DNA from: Flavobacteriaceae bacterium
GTDB taxonomy: Bacteria; Bacteroidota; Bacteroidia; Flavobacteriales; Flavobacteriaceae
Assembly (NCBI GenBank): GCA_030590765.1
Contig: JAUVCP010000008.1
Coordinates: 1-16,426 of the forward strand
Length of the DNA: 16,426 nucleotides
Reading direction: 5' to 3'
Both the position numbers and the translations under genes were made by a program. This document shows positions 8,046 through 15,167 of the stretch, in pieces. Every line of letters begins with the position of its first letter. Positions within the stretch are counted from its first letter, which is position 1. Below the pieces are notes generated by a model. It was not told the origin of the DNA. It made no database searches and was given only the letters and a program-made list of their open reading frames with translations.

Positions 8046-8786
8046 TTATTTCTGATCAATTTTTAGATCAGAGTAAATAATTTGAAACGTTCTTTCTTTT
8101 AATGGGTTAATATCTTTTTGTGTTAGGTTAATAGTGTTTAAAAAACGATGTGTTTTTGCACGTAAAACTCCCGGGCTACCACTAAAAAAAGTATATGAAA
8201 ACCTTTTTTTACAGTCAAAATAAGTAATTGGTACAACAGGAATTTTAAAATCAATTGCCAATCGAAAAGCTCCTTTTTGAAAATCATCTAGAATAATACT
8301 TTCATCATCTGGAACCTTTCCTTCGGGAAAGATACAAACACTAAGTCCTTTATGCAATCTTTTTTGAGCCTGCCTAAAAGCTGTTTGTCTGCTTTTTATA
8401 TCATTTCTATCCACGAGAATACAGGTTCTTTTATAAACATAACCAAACACCGGAATATTCACCAGTTCTTTTTTACCTAAAAAAACGAATGGATTTTTTG
8501 TAATGGATAAAGTGAGTAAAATATCGATTATGGAAGTATGATTTGGACAAAATACATAGCTTTGAGAAGCTGATAGTTCTTCTTCACGTTCCACTTTGGT
8601 AGAAAACCCCATTACAAATAAAATGGTATTTGCCCATGCTCTTGCTATTTTAAAAAAAACGGGATACCAATCCTCTCTTGAAATAACGATAATCAGAACT
8701 GGTAAAGCAACGATAATGGTTCCAAGCATCCAGGCGAAGAACCAAATTCGCCAAAGGAGGATTAAAAAGTTTCGTAGAAATTTCAT
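8046..8786 (-). CDS. 1-acyl-sn-glycerol-3-phosphate acyltransferase (PlsC-like)
   Basis: A membrane-bound acyltransferase that would transfer a fatty acyl group to lysophosphatidate, or a related lysolipid, in phospholipid synthesis. Numbered from the ATG at 8786 it has 246 residues: a hydrophobic N-terminal segment (about 6-36), the catalytic HX4D motif in NHTSIID (H83, D88), and the FPEG substrate motif (about 153-156). A conserved VPI segment follows. A reading frame opening with TTG at 8795 would add three residues, but a TAnnTTTG promoter element covers 8793-8800, so the ATG is the better start and the message may be leaderless. It is followed after 12 nt by the hemolysin III gene. I give no gene symbol because the family has several members with different acceptors. 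Confidence 0.87.
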   Translation of the reverse strand: MKFLRNFLILLWRIWFFAWMLGTIIVALPVLIIVISREDWYPVFFKIARAWANTILFVMGFSTKVEREEELSASQSYVFCPNHTSIIDILLTLSITKNPFVFLGKKELVNIPVFGYVYKRTCILVDRNDIKSRQTAFRQAQKRLHKGLSVCIFPEGKVPDDESIILDDFQKGAFRLAIDFKIPVVPITYFDCKKRFSYTFFSGSPGVLRAKTHRFLNTINLTQKDINPLKERTFQIIYSDLKIDQK

Positions 8787-8792
8787 TGCGAC

Positions 8793-8800
8793 CAAAAATA
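8793..8800 (-). promoter_or_regulatory. Candidate -7 promoter element for the plsC-hlyIII pair
   Basis: The minus strand reads TATTTTTG, an exact TAnnTTTG match, ending 6 bp before the ATG at 8786. Initiation would fall about 2 nt from the ATG, giving a leaderless message and ruling out the TTG start at 8795. The -33 box is not evident. Confidence 0.42.
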
Positions 8801-8887
8801 GAAAAAAATAAGCACATTCTGATTTTTTGAAAAAGTATAAATTTTACTCTTTTACAAGTATTTTTAAGGAAACCAGATGACTTTTTG

Positions 8888-8895
8888 TAATTTTG
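8888..8895 (+). promoter_or_regulatory. Candidate -7 promoter element for the small membrane protein gene
   Basis: TAATTTTG matches TAnnTTTG exactly, 17 bp before the ATG at 8913. A T-run at 8861-8865 lies 22 bp upstream, roughly where a -33 box would be. Initiation near 8900 gives a short leader. Confidence 0.5.
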
Positions 8896-8912
8896 CCATA
8901 TAAATAGAAAAA

Positions 8913-9173
8913 ATGAAAATAGCATTAAGAATAATAATAGCATTGGTTTTTGGTTTTATTATTTTCGGAATTTATACCAATTCAGTAAGTGAAGGAGAAG
9001 GAGAAAAATTTATAGGTATCGGGGTATTGATCTTTGCTTTTGTTTTAATGCCTTTGTTTATTTATCACAGATATAACGGAAGAGACCTTTCACAATACTC
9101 CCTTAAGAACTTGTTTCAGTCAGGAAACAAAATAGAAGATGTTATGAAGCGGAATGAGCAGAAAAAGGATTAA
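8913..9173 (+). CDS. Small two-helix membrane protein, function unknown
   Basis: An 86-residue protein I cannot assign to a characterised family. It shows two hydrophobic helices (about 5-21 and 33-51) joined by a short acidic loop (SEGEGEK), and a polar C-terminal part of about 35 residues ending in a charged KRNEQKKD. The loop charge and the basic YHRYNGRD after helix 2 suggest both ends are cytoplasmic. The coding call rests on the tidy membrane layout, an ATG 17 bp after an exact TAnnTTTG element (8888-8895), and the fact that it fills the space between oppositely directed genes with short gaps. It ends 30 bp before the convergent tadA gene. Similar small hypothetical proteins are common in flavobacteria. 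Confidence 0.72.
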   Translation: MKIALRIIIALVFGFIIFGIYTNSVSEGEGEKFIGIGVLIFAFVLMPLFIYHRYNGRDLSQYSLKNLFQSGNKIEDVMKRNEQKKD

Positions 9174-9203
9174 TTGTTTATACCTTTAAGGTTTCCAAAA
9201 ACA

Positions 9204-9653
9204 CTAATTTAGATTACGCTTTTCAATAAAAAATTTTTTAATTAGATCACTACATTCTTTCTCCAGTATTCCACCAAGGACCTTTGTTTTAGGGTGTAAA
9301 GTAGTTTGATAATGCTGATATCCTCTTTTAGGATCAAATGCTCCAAAAACGATTTGGTCAATTTGTGTCCAGTAACTTGCGCCTGCACACATCTGACAAG
9401 GCTCCAAGGTCACATAAAGAGTACAATTTTTTAAATATTTTCCGCCTAAAAAATCAGCGGCAGAAGTATAAGCCTGCATTTCAGCATGTGCTGTAACATC
9501 GTTCAGAGTTTCGGTAAGATTGTGAGCTCTAGCGATGATCTTATCGTTGATGACAATAACCGCTCCAACAGGAACTTCATTTTTCTCAAATGCAAGTTCA
9601 GCTTCCTGTAATGCTTTTCGCATAAAGTATTGGTGATCAAAAGGATTTTCCAT
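9204..9653 (-). CDS. tadA: tRNA-specific adenosine deaminase (TadA-like nucleoside deaminase)
   Basis: A 149-residue zinc deaminase of the CDA fold. It probably converts A34 to inosine in the anticodon of tRNA-Arg(ACG). The zinc site is complete: HAE with H56 and catalytic E58, and PCQMC with C86 and C89. The surrounding NDVTAHAEMQA and VTLEPCQMCAGA match TadA. Length is close to the usual 150-170. The ATG is 2 nt after the murI stop, so the two genes are one transcript. Related guanine or cytosine deaminases share the fold, so the substrate is inferred from overall similarity. Confidence 0.85.
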   Translation of the reverse strand: MENPFDHQYFMRKALQEAELAFEKNEVPVGAVIVINDKIIARAHNLTETLNDVTAHAEMQAYTSAADFLGGKYLKNCTLYVTLEPCQMCAGASYWTQIDQIVFGAFDPKRGYQHYQTTLHPKTKVLGGILEKECSDLIKKFFIEKRNLN

Positions 9654-9655
9654 TG

Positions 9656-10444
9656 TTAAAAATCAATTTTTTCTACTTTTAAATTTTCCTTAAAAGTATC
9701 TAAAAAATATTGAAGTACTGCCGTATTTCCATTGCTATAAAACTTACGACTCACTTTTGTATGTGAATTATTAATCAAATGTTTCTGCTCCAGAATCACT
9801 TTGGTTTGTCGGGCAATAGCTTCACCTGAATCTAATATATTTACTTTTTCACCAACAATATTTTTGATTTGTGGGATTAAAAAATGATAATGTTTACATC
9901 CTAGTACCAGTTGATCTATGTTTTTTAATAACATTGGTTGCAGATACTTATTTAAAAGTTCAGTCATTTCTGAAGAGTCAGTTTTCCCTAACTCTATCAA
10001 TGAAACTAGCCCCTCTCCAACTTGTTCAGTAACATGTACATCCTGTGCAAATCTTTGTGAAGTTTCATACAACAGTTCACTTTTTAATGTTCCGTTAGTA
10101 GCTAATATTCCAACATTTTTGGTTGTAGAATTTAAAGCGGCAGGTTTAATTGCTGGCTGCACCCTGATAAACGGAATCTTATAATGGTCTCTCAAATATT
10201 TTACGGCATTGGTAGAAGCAGTATTGCAGGCAACTACAATTAATTTACAACCATTTTTAATCAGGAATTCTGTATTTTTAACGCTGTATGCAATAATTTT
10301 TTCTTTGCTTTTACCGCCATAAGGAGCATTTTTACTGTCAGCCAGATAAATAATATTTTCCAGAGGTAAAAGAGTGTGTATTTCTTTATAAATGGTAATT
10401 CCGCCAATACCTGAATCAAAAACACCTATGGGAGCATTGCTCAT
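9656..10444 (-). CDS. murI: Glutamate racemase
   Basis: Interconverts L- and D-glutamate in the cytoplasm, supplying D-glutamate for peptidoglycan precursors. The 262 residues include FDSGIGG with D10 and S11, YLADSKNAPYG, the first catalytic cysteine in VACNTAS (C73), QVGEGLV with E144, and the second catalytic cysteine in LGCKHYHFL (C183, H185). The family norm at that last site is GCTHYP; here the threonine is lysine (K184) and the proline is histidine (H187). I checked these codons directly (AAA at 9893-9895). Otherwise the protein is intact and of normal length, so it is probably active. It heads a murI-tadA pair and is transcribed divergently from dxs, with a likely promoter at 10493-10500. 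Confidence 0.92.
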   Translation of the reverse strand: MSNAPIGVFDSGIGGITIYKEIHTLLPLENIIYLADSKNAPYGGKSKEKIIAYSVKNTEFLIKNGCKLIVVACNTASTNAVKYLRDHYKIPFIRVQPAIKPAALNSTTKNVGILATNGTLKSELLYETSQRFAQDVHVTEQVGEGLVSLIELGKTDSSEMTELLNKYLQPMLLKNIDQLVLGCKHYHFLIPQIKNIVGEKVNILDSGEAIARQTKVILEQKHLINNSHTKVSRKFYSNGNTAVLQYFLDTFKENLKVEKIDF

Positions 10445-10492
10445 ATGAATAAGAAAGTATTAGTTTATGATAAAATAGTATTTTTACTAAAA

Positions 10493-10500
10493 CAAAGATA
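10493..10500 (-). promoter_or_regulatory. Candidate -7 promoter element for murI-tadA
   Basis: The minus strand reads TATCTTTG, an exact TAnnTTTG match. Initiation near 10488 gives a leader of about 45 nt before the murI ATG at 10444. A T-run lies 20 bp upstream on that strand (10521-10525), inside the first codons of dxs. Confidence 0.5.
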
Positions 10501-10504
10501 GTTG

Positions 10505-10512
10505 TAGTTTTG
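10505..10512 (+). promoter_or_regulatory. Candidate -7 promoter element for dxs
   Basis: TAGTTTTG matches TAnnTTTG exactly. A TTTTT run at 10481-10485 is spaced 19 bp upstream. Only 5 bp separate the element from the GTG start at 10518, so initiation would fall at or next to the start codon. It lies 4 bp from the opposed murI element. Confidence 0.5.
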
Positions 10513-10517
10513 TATTT

Positions 10518-12317
10518 GTGAAAAACAATTATTTAGAACATATTAACAAACCCGATGATCTGAAAAAACTGTCAGTAAATGTGCTGTCAGATTTAGCCAG
10601 AGAGATTCGTAGTTTTATAATTGATGTTGTTTCGGTAAAAAAAGGACACTTGGGCGCAAGTTTAGGCGTTGTTGAATTGACCATTGCTTTACATTATGTT
10701 TTTGATACGCCAAATGATCTTTTAGTTTGGGATGTAGGTCATCAGGCTTATGTGCACAAAATTCTAACCGAAAGAAAGGATGTTTTTCATACCAACCGGC
10801 AGTTAGGTGGAATTTCTGGATTTCCTTCAAGAAAAGAGAGTGTCTATGATACTTTTGGTGTAGGACATGCTTCTACATCTATTTCAGCTGCTTTGGGTAT
10901 GGCAATCGCTTCGCGTTTAAAAGGGGATTTTGACAAACATCATATTGCAGTTGTCGGTGATGCGAGTATTGCTGGAGGAATGGCGTTTGAAGCACTAAAT
11001 CATGCAGGAGTTTCCAAGTCTAATCTATTGATTATTCTCAATGATAACGAAATGGGTATTGATCCAAATGTTGGGGCATTAAAAAATTATCTTACCTCTG
11101 TTAAAAACGGAAAAGGAATTCGAAAATCAAGTTTATGTGACGAGCAGGATAATATTTTTGAGGCCTTAAATTTTTCTTATTCCGGCCCGATTGATGGACA
11201 TGATTTAAACGCACTTGTCACAGAATTTAATAGGTTAAAAACAATTAAAGGGCCAAAGTTCTTACATGTTATAACTAAAAAGGGAAAGGGTCTCCGTCAG
11301 GCGGAAGATGATCAGGTCACCTATCATGCACCTGGTATTTTTGATGCAATTACAGGTGATTTGATTAAGAAAACCAAGCTAGATCAACCTCCAAAATTTC
11401 AAGATGTTTTTGGTGAAACACTTGTAGAATTAGCCGAGATGAATAAAATGATCATTGGTATTACACCAGCTATGCCTACAGGAAGTTCTATGAAATTGAT
11501 GATAGATAAATTTCCCGAAAGGGCTTTTGATGTTGGTATTGCAGAACAGCATGCGGTAACCTTAGCGGCCGGAATGGCAACCCAGCAAATGATACCTTTC
11601 TGTGCTATTTATTCTACATTTTTACAAAGAGCCTATGATCAGGTAATACATGATGTTGCTATTCAAAACTTACCTGTTGTTTTTTGCCTGGACAGAGCTG
11701 GTTTGGTTGGTGAAGACGGGGCAACACATCATGGTGTATTTGATCTGGCCCATTTGCGTGTGATACCAAATATGATCGTTTGTTCTCCTATGAATGAAAT
11801 GGAATTGCGAAATATGATGTATACCGCCCAGTTAGGAATTAAAAATCCTATGGCTATTCGTTATCCTCGTGGAAGAGGTAGTAATTTGAAATGGAAAAAT
11901 AAATTCCAAAAAATGGAAATTGGAAAAGGTGAGGTTTTAAGAGATGGAGATGAAATCGCAATTCTAACCATTGGACATATTGGTGAACGTGTAAAAAATA
12001 TAATTGATCAATTCCCAAAAGGGAAAATAGCACACTATAATATGCGGTTTGTAAAACCTTTGGATGAAAAGTTACTTTATAATATCTTTACAGTTTTCAA
12101 TAAAATAGTAACTATTGAAGATGGGGTTCTAGAGGGTGGTTTTGGAAGTGCTATTTTAGAATTTGGCAATAATAACGGATTCAATGATAAATCAATAAAA
12201 CGATTGGGCATTCCTGATTATTTTATAGAGCATGGAACTGTTAAAGAGTTGTTTGAACAAGTTGATTTAGATAATAGATCGATACAAAGTACAATTGAAT
12301 TCTTATTGAAAGAATAA
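10518..12317 (+). CDS. dxs: 1-deoxy-D-xylulose-5-phosphate synthase
   Basis: Condenses pyruvate and glyceraldehyde 3-phosphate, with thiamine diphosphate, in the first step of the MEP isoprenoid pathway. The 599 residues show GHLGASLG (H44), VWDVGHQAY, the ThDP/Mg site GDAS (147-150) paired with LNDN (N175, N177), the catalytic glutamate in DVGIAEQHAVT (E343), and DRAGLVGEDGATHHG. The ThDP motif reads GDA instead of GDG, which I believe is common in Bacteroidota Dxs. The start is GTG at 10518; the resulting N-terminus aligns with relatives and no ATG is nearby. A TAnnTTTG element ends only 5 bp before the GTG, so the transcript is probably leaderless. It is followed 16 nt later by the DUF3078 gene. 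Confidence 0.95.
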   Translation: MKNNYLEHINKPDDLKKLSVNVLSDLAREIRSFIIDVVSVKKGHLGASLGVVELTIALHYVFDTPNDLLVWDVGHQAYVHKILTERKDVFHTNRQLGGISGFPSRKESVYDTFGVGHASTSISAALGMAIASRLKGDFDKHHIAVVGDASIAGGMAFEALNHAGVSKSNLLIILNDNEMGIDPNVGALKNYLTSVKNGKGIRKSSLCDEQDNIFEALNFSYSGPIDGHDLNALVTEFNRLKTIKGPKFLHVITKKGKGLRQAEDDQVTYHAPGIFDAITGDLIKKTKLDQPPKFQDVFGETLVELAEMNKMIIGITPAMPTGSSMKLMIDKFPERAFDVGIAEQHAVTLAAGMATQQMIPFCAIYSTFLQRAYDQVIHDVAIQNLPVVFCLDRAGLVGEDGATHHGVFDLAHLRVIPNMIVCSPMNEMELRNMMYTAQLGIKNPMAIRYPRGRGSNLKWKNKFQKMEIGKGEVLRDGDEIAILTIGHIGERVKNIIDQFPKGKIAHYNMRFVKPLDEKLLYNIFTVFNKIVTIEDGVLEGGFGSAILEFGNNNGFNDKSIKRLGIPDYFIEHGTVKELFEQVDLDNRSIQSTIEFLLKE

Positions 12318-12333
12318 ATTAAATAATTTATAT

Positions 12334-13638
12334 ATGAAAGTATTATTTTCTGTTTTAGTTTCTGTATTATTTATTTATACATCTAATGCTCAGGTTGTTG
12401 AACAAAAAGAGAATTTTAAATCGTATGAAATAATTAGAGCAGAAAAAGAAATAGATACCATAAGACTTCTTACAGATAAACCGATAATATTCACATATTC
12501 ACGTGAATTGGTGAATATGTATAAGAAAAAGCTGAAAGAATTTGACAATTCAGATTATATAATGATAGAAAAATCGGTTCTAGATTCATTAATAAGACCA
12601 TATTATAAAACATCTGTAGATCTATTTACAGAAGAGATGGTTTATACCTCTCGTTTTCGGATGAAAGTAGATAAAGATATGGATACAAGCTATGTGCCAT
12701 TGCCAAAAGAAAACAGGTATATAGAAGTTATATACAGAAATAAAATAGAACCTTTAGAGATTAAAAGCACAGTAGATTCTGTACAGATCCGTTATTTTAA
12801 GAAGGCAAAAGAACCGGATTGGTGGATTACAGCAAACAGTATTGGATTGGATGTTAATCAAATAGCTTTTGTAAACTGGAGTTCTGGGGGTGAAAATTCA
12901 ATTTCTGGTTTATTAAAGGTTTATCTTAAAAGAGATTTTGAAAAATTATATACTCTTTGGAAAAATGAACTTTCCATACGTTATGGTATGAATAATGTAC
13001 AGGACAAAGGTTTACTCAAAACAGATGATGCTATTAAAATAAGCTCAACTTTTGGTTATAGAAAGAATGATTTTTCCAATTGGTATTATTCCGCCAAGTT
13101 TAATTTTGCCACACAATTTACGGATGGTTATAAGTACCCAAATACAGTTGATCCGATTTCCAGATTTTTTGCCCCTGCATATTTGTATTTTGGTTTTGGA
13201 TCACAATATAATTTAGCTAAAAAACATTTTTCAATTTATTTTTCTCCTGCAACTCTTAAATCAACTTTTGTACATGATGAAACATTATCGAATGAAGGAG
13301 CTTTTGGAGTTGAAAAAGGGAAAAAATCAAGGCATGAATTTGGCGCAGCAATACAAAGTAGTTGGGATGTGGAGATCTTTAAAAATGTAGCAATGAGAAA
13401 TCGTTTAGGTTTATATACAGATTATATTAATAATTTTGGAAATATTGATATCAATTGGGAACTTGCTTTTAAATTTAAAATAAATAATTTTTTTGAAGCC
13501 AATATAGGATCACAATTAGTTTATGATGATGATATCAAACATAAAGAAGATATCAATGGCGATGGCAATCTGGAAACTTTAGGAGCAAGAGTTCAATTTA
13601 AACAACAATTAGGTATTGGGGTTTTATATAAGTTTTAA
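12334..13638 (+). CDS. DUF3078 family outer-membrane protein
   Basis: A 434-residue secreted protein of unknown function. The first 19 residues form a signal peptide, with likely cleavage after SNA (A19/Q20). The C-terminal part from about residue 163 matches the DUF3078 family: WWITANSIGLDVNQ, then NWSSGGENS, then a series of alternating aromatic/polar stretches like transmembrane beta strands. The protein ends in LYKF, a C-terminal aromatic typical of beta-barrel outer-membrane proteins. The stretch between the signal peptide and the family domain (about 20-160) is polar, rich in lysine, glutamate and isoleucine, and I recognise nothing in it. A DINGDGN segment near 408-414 resembles a calcium loop but may be chance. 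The gene follows dxs by 16 nt, and its stop overlaps that of dgt. Confidence 0.85.
   Translation: MKVLFSVLVSVLFIYTSNAQVVEQKENFKSYEIIRAEKEIDTIRLLTDKPIIFTYSRELVNMYKKKLKEFDNSDYIMIEKSVLDSLIRPYYKTSVDLFTEEMVYTSRFRMKVDKDMDTSYVPLPKENRYIEVIYRNKIEPLEIKSTVDSVQIRYFKKAKEPDWWITANSIGLDVNQIAFVNWSSGGENSISGLLKVYLKRDFEKLYTLWKNELSIRYGMNNVQDKGLLKTDDAIKISSTFGYRKNDFSNWYYSAKFNFATQFTDGYKYPNTVDPISRFFAPAYLYFGFGSQYNLAKKHFSIYFSPATLKSTFVHDETLSNEGAFGVEKGKKSRHEFGAAIQSSWDVEIFKNVAMRNRLGLYTDYINNFGNIDINWELAFKFKINNFFEANIGSQLVYDDDIKHKEDINGDGNLETLGARVQFKQQLGIGVLYKF
12487..12518. repeat. 32-bp near-perfect palindrome made of an 8-bp unit
   Basis: ATATTCAC occurs twice in tandem (12487-12494, 12495-12502), followed by two inverted copies, GTGAATTG (12503-12510, imperfect) and GTGAATAT (12511-12518). 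Fourteen of 16 base pairs across the centre match, and the middle TTCACGTGAA is perfect. It lies within codons 52-62 of the DUF3078 gene. It could be an operator for a dimeric or tetrameric regulator, a strong mRNA hairpin, or chance. Confidence 0.6.
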
Positions 13639-14978
13639 GTCAGATCAACGCCACTAATTTTTTTGTGTAATAAGATTGCATTTCCATCAGAGAAATTGGC
13701 AACTAAATTACAAACATCTAAGACTCTTGTGTATAGATCATCAGAAGTTTCTTTGTATTTATCTGGAACAAGCAAGAGAATTAATTTATCATAATTAGAT
13801 GCTGTATGGTTATAGCTGTTATTGATAGCTGTTATAAATGTATCTAAAAGATCGGCTATAATTTTATAACCTGCAATTTCCTTTTCTACAACATCTTTAC
13901 TTTTATAAATTTTTTCAACACTTAATTTAATAATATCATTGATCTGTGCTTCATATTTACATTTTTCGAGTAATGATATATGAAATTCACCCTTTAAGAT
14001 CTGCTCTTCTTTATCGATAAAAACAGAAGCAGTTTCGTTAATTAAATTGCCAATTGCCAGTGCCCGTAAATAACTTATTCTGTCTTTTGTGTTTTGTAAA
14101 CTGTGGTATTTTTTGGTATTGATATTGTCTCTTACCAAATTGATCAAATACTCCAAAGCATAATCTTCTGAAATCAAGCCTAAATTGATACCATCTTCAA
14201 AATCAATAATAGTATAACAAATATCATCAGCAGCTTCTACCAAAAAAGCTAAAGGATGGCGCATAAGTGCAATATGATCGTCATTTCTTATTTTATCTAA
14301 TCCCAGTTCATGGGCGATTTCCATGAAAAAAGATGTATCATTCTGAAAAACCCCATATTTTTTATCTACGATATTATTGGTTGGTTTTTTTGGTAAAGAC
14401 TCTTTAGGATATTTGGTAAAAGCACCTAAAGTAGCATAAGATAATCGCAATCCACCACTAATGTTATTTTTGGTTTCGGTCAATATTTTAAAACCATTGG
14501 CATTTCCTTCAAAATCAATCAGATCCTGCCATTGTTTATCGGTTAACTGATCTTCAAATTTTTTACCGTTTCCGGATTTAAAATACTCGCCAATTGCTTT
14601 TTCTCCACTATGCCCAAAAGGTGGATTTCCTATATCATGTGAAAGAGCAGCAGCAGCAGTGATGGCTCCAAAGTCATTTGCCTGATAACCTTTTTCAACA
14701 AGGTTAGGATATTTTGCAATAAGGTATTTCCCAACAATTCTTCCCAATGAACGTGCTACGACTGAAACTTCCAAACTATGGGTCAAACGCATATGAACAA
14801 AATCAGTTTTTGAAAGTGGTACTACCTGAGTTTTATCTTGTAAGCTTCTAAAGGAATTAGAAAATATAATACGGTCATAATCAACTTCAAACCCCAGCCG
14901 AGTATCATCCTGGTCTATTCTTAATCTTTTGTTTGTATCTCCGAATCGTTTTAGTGATAATAGCTGTTCCCAGTTCAT
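13635..14978 (-). CDS. dgt: Deoxyguanosinetriphosphate triphosphohydrolase (dGTPase)
   Basis: An HD-domain enzyme that cleaves dGTP, and perhaps other dNTPs, to the deoxynucleoside and triphosphate, thereby tuning dNTP pools. The 447 residues show the metal ligands of the HD site: H67 in RLTHSLEV and H114-D115 in SHDIGNPPFGHSGE, with the later aspartate in VEAADDICY near residue 250. The early RSLQDKTQVVPL segment is also characteristic. Length agrees with long dGTPases rather than the short YfbR type. Substrate choice in this family varies and cannot be read here. It converges on the DUF3078 gene with stop codons overlapping by 3-4 bp. The ATG at 14978 has no visible Shine-Dalgarno site. Confidence 0.93.
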   Translation of the reverse strand: MNWEQLLSLKRFGDTNKRLRIDQDDTRLGFEVDYDRIIFSNSFRSLQDKTQVVPLSKTDFVHMRLTHSLEVSVVARSLGRIVGKYLIAKYPNLVEKGYQANDFGAITAAAALSHDIGNPPFGHSGEKAIGEYFKSGNGKKFEDQLTDKQWQDLIDFEGNANGFKILTETKNNISGGLRLSYATLGAFTKYPKESLPKKPTNNIVDKKYGVFQNDTSFFMEIAHELGLDKIRNDDHIALMRHPLAFLVEAADDICYTIIDFEDGINLGLISEDYALEYLINLVRDNINTKKYHSLQNTKDRISYLRALAIGNLINETASVFIDKEEQILKGEFHISLLEKCKYEAQINDIIKLSVEKIYKSKDVVEKEIAGYKIIADLLDTFITAINNSYNHTASNYDKLILLLVPDKYKETSDDLYTRVLDVCNLVANFSDGNAILLHKKISGVDLT

Positions 14979-15043
14979 GGTTAAAATTTTAAAAGAGCAA
15001 GGTACATTTTTTTGTATTTATCCTGTAAGTGTATTAAAAAATA

Positions 15044-15078
15044 TTTGTTAAAATGATTAGATTTTGAAATTATATTTC
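15044..15078 (+). promoter_or_regulatory. Weak promoter candidate for the phosphate transporter gene
   Basis: TTTG at 15044-15047 and TATATTTC at 15071-15078 (one mismatch to TAnnTTTG) are 23 bp apart. The leader would be about 85 nt. The rest of the 189-bp gap between dgt and this gene is AT-rich with no other feature I can support. Confidence 0.25.
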
Positions 15079-15167
15079 CTTAAATTTATTCTTCGTTTTT
15101 TTTATTTCTAATTGTATAGAATGAAATTATCTGAATAAATTTTCACAAACCAAATTTCAATAATAAT

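Noticed and set aside
8787..8795. TTG start giving a 249-residue PlsC-like protein
   Set aside because: The TTG lies within an exact promoter element, and the ATG three codons later gives a normal N-terminus.
8650..8943. 97-codon minus-strand frame overlapping the plsC start
   Set aside because: It overlaps the PlsC-like N-terminus in another frame and reaches into the divergent gene; the HX4D and FPEG motifs support only the plsC frame.
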